A stretch of 64,000 nt of DNA, from the NCBI RefSeq assembly GCF_022809315.2, contig NZ_JAKZJU020000001.1:620001-684000 (forward strand). The letters are read 5' to 3'. A program made the position numbers and the translations under genes. The stretch's first letter is position 1. Each line of letters opens with the position of its first letter. This stretch comes from Mesosutterella faecium. Its GTDB lineage: Bacteria; Pseudomonadota; Gammaproteobacteria; Burkholderiales; Burkholderiaceae_F. Of the stretch, positions 7,881 to 16,158 are shown in pieces. Below the pieces are notes generated by a model. The model had not been told where the DNA came from and did not search any database. It was given only the letters and a program-made list of their open reading frames with translations.

Positions 7881-8526
7881 GATGCAGTTTCTCCATGTCA
7901 ATGGCCAGAACTCCTGCGGCGGGCAGCGGGGCCGAGCTTACGGCAATGACGGCTCCGCCCTGTCGGGCGTACTGCCCGAGCAGTGACATCACCAGCTGGG
8001 TTTTCTGCGCGTCCAGCCGTGCCGTCGGTTCGTCAGCGAGGATGAGCATGGGTTGGTGAACCAGGGCGAGGGCGAGGCAGGCGAGCTGCCGGGTGCCGTT
8101 GGAGAGGCTGTGCAGCCTCTCGGAAGCGAGGGGGGTGAGCCCGCACAGCCCGAGCGCCTGCGCTGTCAGCCGCCTGGCCTCCCCGAGGCTGTAGCCGGCG
8201 AGGAGGGCGGGAAGCAGGACTGCGTTTTCGAGCGTCTCGTCGTCCTGGGGAAGCGCCTCCAGACTCATGAAGCCGAAGCTGCGCCGCATGGCGCGAAGCT
8301 GGCCGGTGGAAAGGCGCGACAGGTCTTGCCCGGCCACCAGCACGGTGCCGGCGGCCGGCCGCACCAGGCCGGCTATGACTTTCAGAACCGTGGTCTTTCC
8401 GCATCCCGTCGGACCGTAAAGGTCTAGAAACTGTCCCCTGCTCACGCTCAGCGTGAACCCTGAGAGGATGGGAAACAGGCCCCGTGAGGTGGTAACTTGG
8501 TGCAGCTCGATGAAATTGTCAGACAT
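7873..8526 (-). CDS. ftsE: Cell division ATP-binding protein FtsE, with degenerate ABC motifs
   Basis: An ABC-type ATPase of 217 residues. Position between ftsY and ftsX/rpoH, length and overall alignment identify it as FtsE. Walker A is present (GPTGCGKTT, residues 38-46), and so is Walker B with the catalytic glutamate (LILADEPT, 161-168). Other motifs are changed: the signature LSGGEQQR is LSNGTRQL (141-148), the Q-loop region reads GFMSLEALPQ where FQD is expected, and the switch histidine region (usually ATHD) reads AVSSAP near 195-200. ATP binding is plausible, but normal hydrolysis is doubtful. The start overlaps the end of the upstream ppx-like gene by 8 bases. Confidence 0.88.
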   Translation of the reverse strand: MSDNFIELHQVTTSRGLFPILSGFTLSVSRGQFLDLYGPTGCGKTTVLKVIAGLVRPAAGTVLVAGQDLSRLSTGQLRAMRRSFGFMSLEALPQDDETLENAVLLPALLAGYSLGEARRLTAQALGLCGLTPLASERLHSLSNGTRQLACLALALVHQPMLILADEPTARLDAQKTQLVMSLLGQYARQGGAVIAVSSAPLPAAGVLAIDMEKLHHA

Positions 8527-9448
8527 TTTGCTTGTGCATTGACTGCCAGTTTTCCAAAAGCTCGAAAAGCAGCCCGTAACGCAACGAGCCGGCGGCTGTC
8601 TCCAGCCGCTGCAGGCCCAGGGATTTGAACAGCGCACAAAGGATGGCGAGGCCGCCTGGAATGATGTCCCTGCGGTCGGGCTTGAGCCCCCGGAAGTTGA
8701 GCCGGGCGACGCAGCCTGCTTCCGAGAACGCGCGCAGCGCGTGCGCAAGCACCTCTTCGCTGATCGCGCTACCCCAGTTTTCGGAGCGCGCCAGAAGCTC
8801 GACTGCTCCGATCGTTCCGGCCGAGCCGTAGGCCTGATCCCAGAGGGGGCGGCCGAAACGGACCGCCTCGGGGTCGAAAATCCGGCGGGCGCAGGCCATG
8901 GCCTGGCAGAAACGCTCCTCGCTCAGCAGGCCGTCGCCAAAGAATCGCGCGGACATGTTAACGCTGCCCAGCGGGAAGGAGTCTGAACGCAGGACCTTGT
9001 CGCCCCGTCCCAGAACCAACTCCGTCGAGGCCCCGCCGATGTCGATGACCAGCCGGGTCTCACTGCTTGGCGGCAGTGTACAGGCGCAGCCCTTGAACAC
9101 CAGCCGGCCCTCTTCCTGCCCGGAGATGATCTCGATGGGGTGCCCCAGCACTTTTTCGGCCTGCCCTATGAAGTCGGCCGCGTTGGTGGCGCAGCGCAGG
9201 GCCTGGGTCCCTACGGCCTTCACGCAGTCGGGGTCCATTCTTTTGATCACCATGGAAAAGCCGTAGAGCGCGATCAGGGCCTTTTCCTGGATTTTCTTCG
9301 ACAGTGCCCCTTCGGCAGTCAGCCCGCCGGCGAGCCGGACCGTTTCCTTGATGTATTTCTCGGAGATGAATCTTCGGCCGCTGAAGTGCCCGGCCTCCAG
9401 GCGAAAGCTGTTGGAGCCGAGGTCAATGGCCGCAAACCGTTCGGTCAT
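8519..9448 (-). CDS. Ppx/GppA-family phosphatase (exopolyphosphatase-like), short form
   Basis: A 309-residue protein made of the ASKHA-fold phosphatase core only: the phosphate-1 loop AAIDLGSNSFRL at the N-terminus and the second glycine-rich loop VIDIGGASTEL near residues 135-145. Classical Ppx and GppA of E. coli (about 500 residues) carry an extra C-terminal helical domain that is absent here. Members hydrolyse polyphosphate or pppGpp; the substrate cannot be told from sequence. GGGAGG lies about 10 bases before the ATG. It sits between ftsY (15 bases upstream) and ftsE (overlapping), an unusual insertion into the ftsYEX-rpoH operon. Confidence 0.88.
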   Translation of the reverse strand: MTERFAAIDLGSNSFRLEAGHFSGRRFISEKYIKETVRLAGGLTAEGALSKKIQEKALIALYGFSMVIKRMDPDCVKAVGTQALRCATNAADFIGQAEKVLGHPIEIISGQEEGRLVFKGCACTLPPSSETRLVIDIGGASTELVLGRGDKVLRSDSFPLGSVNMSARFFGDGLLSEERFCQAMACARRIFDPEAVRFGRPLWDQAYGSAGTIGAVELLARSENWGSAISEEVLAHALRAFSEAGCVARLNFRGLKPDRRDIIPGGLAILCALFKSLGLQRLETAAGSLRYGLLFELLENWQSMHKQNV

Positions 9449-9463
9449 GAAGCGCGGCCTCCC

Positions 9464-10555
9464 TTACTGCTCCTGTCCGGTGCCGACAAGCGCCCGCGCG
9501 AACTCTTCGGCCTTGAAGGGCTGCAGGTCGTCGATCGATTCCCCGACGCCGATGAAATAGATGGGAAGGGGACGTCCCCTTCTCATCTCCGCGATGGCGA
9601 GCAGCACGCCGCCCTTTGCGGTGCCGTCCAGCTTGGTCACGATGAGGCCGGTCAGCCCCACGGCCTCGTCGAACTGCCGGACCTGGGCCAGGGCGTTCTG
9701 CCCGTTGGTTCCGTCCAGGACCAGGATCACCTCATGGGGGGCGCCCGCAAGGGCTTTGCCCTGTGAGCGCTTGATTCGCACGAGCTCATCCATGAGCCGC
9801 GTCTGCGTGGGCAGCCTTCCTGCCGTATCGGCCAGCACGACGTCTATGTGCTTCGCCCGGGCTGAGACGATGGCATCGAAGATCACGGCGGCTGGATCGG
9901 CGCCCTGCTGGGCTACAACATGAACATTGTTGCGCTCGCCCCAGACCTCGAGCTGTTCGCGGGCCGCGGCTCTGAAGGTGTCGCCCGCAGCGAGCAGCAC
10001 GGACTTGCCCTGGCCGGAGAGCCATTTCGCGATCTTTCCGATGGAAGTGGTTTTGCCTGCGCCGTTGACCCCTGCCATCATGATGACCAGCGGGGAGGCC
10101 TGGTCGAGTCTGAGCGGTTTTTCGCAAGGCTCGAGCAGCGATGCAATGATGGAGATGAGTTCGCCGCGGACCTCATCCTGGGTCTGCAGGCCTTTCAGCT
10201 TGATGGCGTCCTTCAGCTCCCCGATGATCCTTTCGGAGGCCGGAAGGCCTGCGTCGGCGGTGATCAGTCCGTCCTGAAGGTTCTCAAGGAACTCTTCATC
10301 TATTTTCCCGCCGGAAAAAAGTCCGTAGAGGTTGACCCTCGTACGGGTGAGGCCCCGCTTCAGGCGGGAAAACCAGGAATTGCCGGCTGAGTCTTCCTGC
10401 GGAGGCGAAGGCGGCGTCGGGGCCGGCTCTTCGCGCGCGGACTCTTTATTAAAATGCCGGGAGAACCAGGAGGATTTTTCCTCAGGCGAGCTACGCTGCT
10501 CGTCCTGCGCGTCCGCAGAAGCGTCCTTGTTCTTTTTGCCGAAGAAAAAAGCCAT
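9464..10555 (-). CDS. ftsY: Signal recognition particle receptor FtsY
   Basis: The 363-residue SRP receptor GTPase receives ribosome-SRP complexes at the membrane for co-translational insertion. The N-terminal 60 residues are charged and serine-rich, a short form of the A domain. The NG domain has the P-loop [15 protein letters not shown], then DTAGR, TKLDG, and the C-terminal GVGESIDDLQPF. It heads the ftsY-ppx-like-ftsE-ftsX-rpoH-trmL operon. Its start codon is 9 bases from the divergent rsmD start, so the promoters must lie within or overlap the opposite genes. Confidence 0.96.
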   Translation of the reverse strand: MAFFFGKKNKDASADAQDEQRSSPEEKSSWFSRHFNKESAREEPAPTPPSPPQEDSAGNSWFSRLKRGLTRTRVNLYGLFSGGKIDEEFLENLQDGLITADAGLPASERIIGELKDAIKLKGLQTQDEVRGELISIIASLLEPCEKPLRLDQASPLVIMMAGVNGAGKTTSIGKIAKWLSGQGKSVLLAAGDTFRAAAREQLEVWGERNNVHVVAQQGADPAAVIFDAIVSARAKHIDVVLADTAGRLPTQTRLMDELVRIKRSQGKALAGAPHEVILVLDGTNGQNALAQVRQFDEAVGLTGLIVTKLDGTAKGGVLLAIAEMRRGRPLPIYFIGVGESIDDLQPFKAEEFARALVGTGQEQ

Positions 10556-10564
10556 AATGAAACG

Positions 10565-11197
10565 ATGGGAAAAAGGAAAAATTTACAGCAGTCAAGTTTA
10601 GCAACTCGGGAGAAAAAAACAGGGCTGGTGCGGATCGGTTCCGGGAAATGGAAGCGCACGCCGCTGCCGGTCATGGATCTTGAGGGGCTCAGGCCCACCG
10701 GGAGCCGCATCCGCGAGACGGTATTCGACTGGTTGCGCTTTCTGCTGGGAGACTTCTCCGGGAAGAAGGCTCTGGACATGTTTGCAGGCAGCGGCGCGCT
10801 TGGACTGGAATTCGCAAGCCGCGGCGGCAGTGCCGTCCTTATCGAGAAGGACCGGAGAAACGCCGCCGCACTCTCCGAGGTGGTGCGGCGCCTGCACGCC
10901 CTCTCCGAGGTATCGGTGATCTGCGGCGACAGCCTGTCGGCCTGCCAACGCTGGCCGGATGGCAACTTCAATGTCATTTTCATAGACCCCCCTTTCAGCT
11001 CCGGGCTGCATGAGCCGGCGCTTCAGGCGGCGCGGCGGCTGCTCACATCCGGCGGGCTCGTTTACTACGAGACGCCGGCAGAACTCGAGGAGCCGCTGCC
11101 CTCCGGCTGGCGTGCTCTCCGGCAGGGTGTTTCCGGGGCCGTGAGCTATCGGATCCTCTCTAGAGCTCCGGAACGCGAGGAAGGTGAATCCAAATGA
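10565..11197 (+). CDS. rsmD: 16S rRNA (guanine-966 N2) methyltransferase
   Basis: A 210-residue methyltransferase that modifies G966 in the 30S decoding region. It has the SAM-binding loop ALDMFAGSGALGLEFASRG and the catalytic IFIDPPF motif (NPPY-like). The ATG at 10565 fits the family N-terminus; an upstream in-frame extension has no family resemblance. No good ribosome-binding site is visible and the start is 9 bases from the divergent ftsY start, so the message may have a very short leader. It overlaps coaD by four bases (ATGA), the common rsmD-coaD pairing. Confidence 0.94.
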   Translation: MGKRKNLQQSSLATREKKTGLVRIGSGKWKRTPLPVMDLEGLRPTGSRIRETVFDWLRFLLGDFSGKKALDMFAGSGALGLEFASRGGSAVLIEKDRRNAAALSEVVRRLHALSEVSVICGDSLSACQRWPDGNFNVIFIDPPFSSGLHEPALQAARRLLTSGGLVYYETPAELEEPLPSGWRALRQGVSGAVSYRILSRAPEREEGESK

Positions 11198-11709
11198 AGC
11201 CAGTGCGTGCGGTGTACCCCGGGACTTTTGATCCATTCACCCTCGGCCACAGGGATATTCTGGAGCGCGCCGCCGGGCTGTTCTCACACGTGACGGTGGC
11301 CGTGGCGGAGAGCACGCTCAAGAAAACGCTGTTTTCGGCGCAGGAGCGGGCAGCTCTGGCTGAAGGCGAAATCAAGGGGATCTCCAATGCAGACGTCAGG
11401 ATTTTCAGGGGGCTTCTGAGGGACTTCGTCCTGCAGGAGGGGTACGGAGCCATTGTTCGAGGGATCCGCGGTGTCTCGGACTTCAGCTACGAGGTGCAGA
11501 TGGCCGGTGTGAACCGCATGCTGGTGCCGGAGGCGGAGACCCTGTTCCTGATGACGCAGCCGAGCTTTGAATTCGTGACGTCGTCAAGCGTCCGCGAGAT
11601 CGGATCCCTGGGAGGCAGCCTTGAAGGCTTCGTCTCGGAGAGCGTAGCAAGAGCCGTGAGGGCCAAGTTCGGCCGGGGCGAAAGCTCCGTCTGCTGCGAG
11701 CAGCGCTGA
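11194..11709 (+). CDS. coaD: Phosphopantetheine adenylyltransferase
   Basis: CoaD performs the fourth step of coenzyme A synthesis, joining ATP and 4'-phosphopantetheine to give dephospho-CoA. The 171-residue protein has the nucleotidyltransferase signature YPGTFDPFTLGH at residues 7-18 (TxGH) and the ATP-binding TSSSVREI near 127-134. Length and motif positions are standard. It overlaps rsmD by ATGA. It converges with the AsmA-like gene 13 bases away with no obvious terminator between them. Confidence 0.95.
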   Translation: MKPVRAVYPGTFDPFTLGHRDILERAAGLFSHVTVAVAESTLKKTLFSAQERAALAEGEIKGISNADVRIFRGLLRDFVLQEGYGAIVRGIRGVSDFSYEVQMAGVNRMLVPEAETLFLMTQPSFEFVTSSSVREIGSLGGSLEGFVSESVARAVRAKFGRGESSVCCEQR

Positions 11710-11722
11710 AGGCCGCTCCGAT

Positions 11723-13786
11723 TCAGCCCGGAGCGGGCAGCCACGGGAGCTTTTTCCGGGCCCAGTCCCTGAGCCTCTCAGCCCAGGAGCGTTGAGCGGG
11801 GGGCTGCGCTGCGGGAGCCGAGGCGGGCTCGGAGGACGGCTGCGTTTTTTCCGCAGCCTCAGCCGGAGTCTGCGCGGCGGGCGAGCCTGCCTGCAGGGGC
11901 TCGGAGAGAATCCACTCAGGGGCGAAGACGGAGCCGTCGAGGCTTGCCGTCACTTCCCGTCCCTCGGCTCTGAGAAGGGCTTCGCCTGCGATGCTGAGGG
12001 TTCTGAGATCCATCTCGGCGGATCCATGGGCGTCCAGCGTTTTTGAGGTGAGCCGCCAGAGACCGCAGGAGGCAATGCCGCCGCGGATTTCAGCCGTCCC
12101 TTCCAGCCTTTCGAAAGGCAGAGGTTTACGGGCCAGGCCGGGCAGGGTGCCGGAGGCCAGGCTGAAGTCCGCCTTTCCGGAGGCCCGGCTCGAGGACGAG
12201 TCGTCCAGCAGCGATCCGTTCAGAGACAGCTTTCCGTCCAACAGTCCCGTGGCCGCATTGGGGACGCCCGCGGTGCGCGCGAGCTCCTCGTAGCGGATGC
12301 CGGATGCGGACAGGCGGGCGCTCCAGGCGCCGTCCGGGGCGGCGTCCACGGCCCCGGAGACGCGGCCCCCGCTTAAGTGCGCCTCGATGCCGTTGATCCC
12401 GATGCCTCCGCCTTTCAGGGCGATTGAAGCGGAAAGGTCTGTCGGATTAAGGAGCCCGTACCTCAGAGACTTCACTTTGACGTCGGCTTCCATGCGGGCG
12501 CCCTTGAAGGCGCTCGAAAGCGGGCGGAGCCTGTCGGCGAAAAGCCCGCGTAGATCCAGGTCGTCGGAAGCGCCGGATTTCGGTGTAAGGTCCAGCTGGT
12601 CTGCCGAAAGCGCGGCCTTGACGAAGGGCGAGGGGTCTGCGCCCCATTCCCCCTCGAGGCTGACCGGGGAGTCGTTGAACGTGCCCGAGGCGGACACCGA
12701 GAGGGCCGGCTTCCTCAGGTTTGCCTCCGCCTTGCCCTGAAGGCTCGCTTCCACGGATGGAAGGTTGTCTGCGGCGACCGTATACTCGCACTTCAGCCCC
12801 GGCAGCGAAAGCGCCCCGGTTCGGCTGTCAATGGAAAAGTCCGAGAGCAGCTTCAGAGATTGGGTGCCTCCCTCCAGCTTCTGCAGGACTTTCAGGGAAA
12901 GCGACTCTCCCTGGATGAGGTTCCCGCGGGTGCTCAGTCCGGAAGCCGTGAAGTTCACGTTCACAGGGGAGGCCGAGCCCCAGTCCAGCATCGCGGAGAG
13001 CTCCGGCGAGGTGAGGCCCTGCCCGACGTATTGGAACCTCTCGGTCTCAGCCTTGGCGGTGAATGCTGTTTCTTCGATCCGCCCGCTGATGAGAGCTTGG
13101 AAGCGGCGCAGGCCGAAAATGCCGTTCGTCACGTCAAAGTCGACCTGGCCCGAACTGCTGATATCGGCCTTGAGCGCACCGTCGTCCGACTCTGCGGAGG
13201 CCTCGAGCCTTACGGAAGGCGTCATTCTGGGCGCGAGCTCGCTCGACTCCAGACTTTTGATGTGAAGAGTGAAAGGCCTGAGCGGACCACCGGAGGCCTG
13301 GATTTCGGAATCGTCGAGCCTGAAGCGCCGTATAACCAGGGGGGAGATCCAGCTCTCTGAAGTTTTAAACAGGGGGGAGTCGGCGTAGGCCCTGAGCTGC
13401 TCGACGCTGGGGATCCGTACGGCCGTTTTCAGGCCGGTGAAAATGGCTTTTGAGACATGAATCTGCCCGAAGGGCAGGCCCCAGGGAGAAATGCTGAGCC
13501 GGGCTGACTCGAAGGTGCCCGCCACAGCGCCATCTGCGGGGTCGATGAAGGAACCCGAGGGCACGCGGACCTCGATGCGCGGCAGATGACTCAGCGTGAC
13601 CGGTCCTGAAAGTCGCAGCTCAAGCTGCAGTTTTTCCTGCGAGAACCGGGCCAGCTTCCCCTCTGCCCAGTCCGGACTTACGAACAGATAGAGCGACGCG
13701 GTGGAGGCGAAAACGAGAACGATGAACAAAACTAGGCAGCATTTCCCGAGTTTTGCTGCTCTGAGGATGAAGGACTTTTTGTTCAT
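11723..13786 (-). CDS. AsmA-family protein
   Basis: A large envelope protein of 687 residues. An N-terminal membrane anchor (residues 17-36) is followed by an AsmA-type N-terminal region and long beta-strand-rich repeats typical of the AsmA/TamB/YhdP superfamily, which bridges the periplasm and is thought to move or influence outer-membrane lipids. The tail (about residues 630-687) is rich in Ala, Pro, Glu and Gln and ends in a basic segment (RLRDWARKK). GGGAG precedes the ATG at 13786. It lies downstream of a small XRE regulator. The specific AsmA paralogue cannot be assigned. Confidence 0.82.
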   Translation of the reverse strand: MNKKSFILRAAKLGKCCLVLFIVLVFASTASLYLFVSPDWAEGKLARFSQEKLQLELRLSGPVTLSHLPRIEVRVPSGSFIDPADGAVAGTFESARLSISPWGLPFGQIHVSKAIFTGLKTAVRIPSVEQLRAYADSPLFKTSESWISPLVIRRFRLDDSEIQASGGPLRPFTLHIKSLESSELAPRMTPSVRLEASAESDDGALKADISSSGQVDFDVTNGIFGLRRFQALISGRIEETAFTAKAETERFQYVGQGLTSPELSAMLDWGSASPVNVNFTASGLSTRGNLIQGESLSLKVLQKLEGGTQSLKLLSDFSIDSRTGALSLPGLKCEYTVAADNLPSVEASLQGKAEANLRKPALSVSASGTFNDSPVSLEGEWGADPSPFVKAALSADQLDLTPKSGASDDLDLRGLFADRLRPLSSAFKGARMEADVKVKSLRYGLLNPTDLSASIALKGGGIGINGIEAHLSGGRVSGAVDAAPDGAWSARLSASGIRYEELARTAGVPNAATGLLDGKLSLNGSLLDDSSSSRASGKADFSLASGTLPGLARKPLPFERLEGTAEIRGGIASCGLWRLTSKTLDAHGSAEMDLRTLSIAGEALLRAEGREVTASLDGSVFAPEWILSEPLQAGSPAAQTPAEAAEKTQPSSEPASAPAAQPPAQRSWAERLRDWARKKLPWLPAPG

Positions 13787-13827
13787 AAGCGTGGCTCCCG
13801 GTGCAAGGGCAGGACCGGAACTTTCGA

Positions 13828-14205
13828 TTATTTTTTCGAACGCAGCGTTTTTCGAATCGTGCGCCTCAGGTTCGGGGCCAGCCTTTCGAGCGCGTCGAGC
13901 GTCATGAAGACGGACGCCTTCCCGTGTCTGGAGAGCTCCCGAAATCGATCCAGGAGCTCGTTTTCTTCGTTAATGGGCGTATGTCTCTCCGAGGTGATGA
14001 CATAGAGGATGTCAAAGTCAATGGCGGCCAGACGCGTCATGCGGAAAACGCCTGGATCCAGCTCGCCGGTCTCGTAGCGCTGGTACTGCTCCAGCGGAAC
14101 GCCAAGCAGCGATGCGATCTGCTCCGGGGTGTAGCCGAGCCTTTCGCGCTCCGACCGGAGGCGCTCTCCAATGTCTCTGCGTTTTTTTGTACTCGTCAGT
14201 GCCAT
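13828..14205 (-). CDS. Small XRE-family transcriptional regulator
   Basis: A 125-residue cytoplasmic protein with an N-terminal helix-turn-helix of the Cro/CI (XRE) class: IGERLRSERERLGYTPEQIASLLGVPLEQYQRYETGELDPG, about residues 12-53. The C-terminal 70 residues are charged and helical, with no recognisable ligand-binding domain. It precedes the AsmA-like gene by about 40 bases and may be co-transcribed with it, so regulation of that envelope gene or autoregulation is possible but unproven. No strong ribosome-binding site is visible. Confidence 0.75.
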   Translation of the reverse strand: MALTSTKKRRDIGERLRSERERLGYTPEQIASLLGVPLEQYQRYETGELDPGVFRMTRLAAIDFDILYVITSERHTPINEENELLDRFRELSRHGKASVFMTLDALERLAPNLRRTIRKTLRSKK

Positions 14206-14395
14206 AAAGACTCTTTTCGGTTGCGAGGCTGCCGGGAATGTCTTCCGCCCGCAGGTGAAAATTCTACAGTCCGGCCGGCAGGAATCCCTATGGGGATTTT
14301 AACTGCAACGCTCGGGGCATCCATAAGATGAAGCTTAAAAGGGCTACGGGCCCGACGCCTGGCCCGCCTGCACAGGAAAAAGGGAAGAAGGCCCA

Positions 14396-14440
14396 AAAAA
14401 GAAAAAAGCACCTGCGGGGAAGATCCCGCAGATGCTTTTT
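14396..14440 (-). terminator. Intrinsic terminator downstream of ychF
   Basis: AAAAAGCA-CCTGCGGG (14403-14418) pairs with CCCGCAGATGCTTTTT (14425-14440), a stem of about 16 bp with a 6-base loop. On the minus strand it is followed by a long T-rich stretch, 28 bases after the ychF stop. The A-rich 5' side makes it potentially bidirectional. The rest of 14206-14467 holds nothing I can identify. Confidence 0.78.
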
Positions 14441-14467
14441 GGAAAGCATCCTGTCCGGGGCCCCGGC

Positions 14468-15562
14468 TTAGACGTTGAAAAGGAAGGTCATGATGTCGCC
14501 GTCTTTCACGACATAGTCTTTCCCTTCCGATCTTTCCTTTCCCGCTTCCTGCGCGCCCTTTTCGCCGTGATACTTGATGTAGTCCTCGTAAGCGATGGTC
14601 TGGGCCCGAATGAAGCCCTTTTCAAAGTCCGTATGAATGACGCCGGCGGCCTTCGGGGCCGTGTCTCCCTTGTGAATGGTCCAGGCGCGGGTTTCCTTCG
14701 GGCCGCTCGTGAAGAACGTCTGCAGGCCGAGAAGGTCGTAGCCCGCGCGGATGACGCGGTTCAGTCCCGGTTCCTTCAGGCCCATGTCGGAGAGGAACAT
14801 CGCCCGGTCTTCTTCCGGCATCTCGAGGAGCTCCACCTCTGTCTGGGCGGAGACGGCGACAAAAGAGGCCTTCTGCTGAACGGCGATTTCCTTCACCTTG
14901 TCCAGGTAAGGGTTGTTCTCAAAGCCGTCCTCACTCACGTTGGCCACGAGCATCACCGGCTTGAGCGTGAGCAGCCCGTAATTCTTGACCGTGTGCAGCT
15001 CTTCCTCGGAAAGGGGAACAAAGCGTGCGGGGCGGCCTTCAGATAGTGCAGGCAGAAGCTTTTCCAGCACGGCGACCAGCTTTGCGGCTTCCTTGTCTCC
15101 GCCCTGCTTCGCGATCTTGCCCCATTTCTGGAGCTGCTTTTCGACAACGGTGAGGTCGGCCAGCGCGAGCTCTGTGTTGATCACGTCGATGTCGGAGGCC
15201 GGATCGACCTTCCCCGAGACGTGCACGATGTTGTCGTCCTCGAAGCAGCGGACGATGTGCGCGATGGCGTCGCATTCGCGGATGTTGGCGAGGAACTGGT
15301 TGCCAAGGCCTTCGCCTTTGCTGGCGCCGGCCACCAGCCCGGCGATGTCGACGAACTCGACGGTGGCAGGGACGATTTTCGCCGGGTGGTCGATGTCGGC
15401 CAGCGCCGAGAGCCTCGGGTCAGGAACCTCGACGATGCCGACGTTGGGATCAATCGTACAGAAAGGGTAGTTTTCGGCCGCGATGCCCGCTTTGGTGAGG
15501 GCGTTGAAGAGAGTGGACTTGCCCACGTTTGGCAGGCCGACGATGCCGCATTTAAGACCCAT
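14468..15562 (-). CDS. ychF: Redox/ribosome-associated ATPase YchF (OLA1-like)
   Basis: A 364-residue Obg-family P-loop protein that prefers ATP to GTP and is linked to ribosome function and oxidative-stress control. It has the P-loop [14 protein letters not shown] at residues 8-21, the G3 motif DIAGLV near 72-77, and the C-terminal TGS-like domain ending [10 protein letters not shown]. Length equals E. coli YchF (363). It is the last gene of the prs-rplY-pth block, a neighbourhood conserved in proteobacteria, and is followed by a strong terminator. Confidence 0.96.
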   Translation of the reverse strand: MGLKCGIVGLPNVGKSTLFNALTKAGIAAENYPFCTIDPNVGIVEVPDPRLSALADIDHPAKIVPATVEFVDIAGLVAGASKGEGLGNQFLANIRECDAIAHIVRCFEDDNIVHVSGKVDPASDIDVINTELALADLTVVEKQLQKWGKIAKQGGDKEAAKLVAVLEKLLPALSEGRPARFVPLSEEELHTVKNYGLLTLKPVMLVANVSEDGFENNPYLDKVKEIAVQQKASFVAVSAQTEVELLEMPEEDRAMFLSDMGLKEPGLNRVIRAGYDLLGLQTFFTSGPKETRAWTIHKGDTAPKAAGVIHTDFEKGFIRAQTIAYEDYIKYHGEKGAQEAGKERSEGKDYVVKDGDIMTFLFNV

Positions 15563-15620
15563 GTTGCAAATTCCCTAAAAAAGAGGAAGGACTGGCCTCC
15601 TCAAAAAATGGATGAACTGA

Positions 15621-16148
15621 TTATCCCGCAACCCCGCAGCCGCAGGAAGATGCTCCCGGCTGAGCCGCGAAGACCGCTTCGAAGGCTTCGACAAGCTGCG
15701 TCTCATCGAACACCGAGATGCCGGAGCGGCGCAGCAGCGCGGCCGCAACTCCTTCGCCCCGGATCACGCGGCCGGAGAAAGCGCCGTCGTGGATGAAATT
15801 CACGCCGCATGCGGGGCTTCGGTCCTTAAGAACGGCGACACGGACGCGGTTGGCGAGGCACAGTGCCAGCGCGGCCCGGGCTCCCTCAAGGTACTGGTGC
15901 GTCTTATCCACGCCTTTGGAGTCCTGCACCATGGCGCACCCGGCCAGAACGGCCCCGCCAGATGCGGCTGCGATTTCGCAGGGCGCGCGCGGAGTTGGCA
16001 GGCCGCCGGCACACTCGGGACACAGCGACACGATGCTTCCGCCCGAGGCGATGAAGCGTGAGAACAGTGCGTTGCCAGGCGAGCTGCGGCCGTCCCAGCG
16101 GACTTTCTGGCCGAGCAGGCAGGGGCTGACGAAGATTACCGGACTCAT
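15621..16148 (-). CDS. DUF523 (TudS-like) Fe-S protein
   Basis: A 175-residue protein of the DUF523 family, whose characterised members (TudS) are [4Fe-4S] desulfidases that convert thiouracil to uracil. Three conserved cysteine motifs are present: VSPCLLGQKVRWDG at the start, CPECAGGLPTPR, and RSPACGV. An extra CGC pair lies at the C-terminus (SCGCGVAG). A longer frame exists, but the family begins at MSPVIFVSPC, so I use the ATG at 16148, ten bases after the pth stop. Activity on thiouracil is inferred from family only. Confidence 0.82.
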   Translation of the reverse strand: MSPVIFVSPCLLGQKVRWDGRSSPGNALFSRFIASGGSIVSLCPECAGGLPTPRAPCEIAAASGGAVLAGCAMVQDSKGVDKTHQYLEGARAALALCLANRVRVAVLKDRSPACGVNFIHDGAFSGRVIRGEGVAAALLRRSGISVFDETQLVEAFEAVFAAQPGASSCGCGVAG

Positions 16149-16158
16149 GGCGGCCGCC

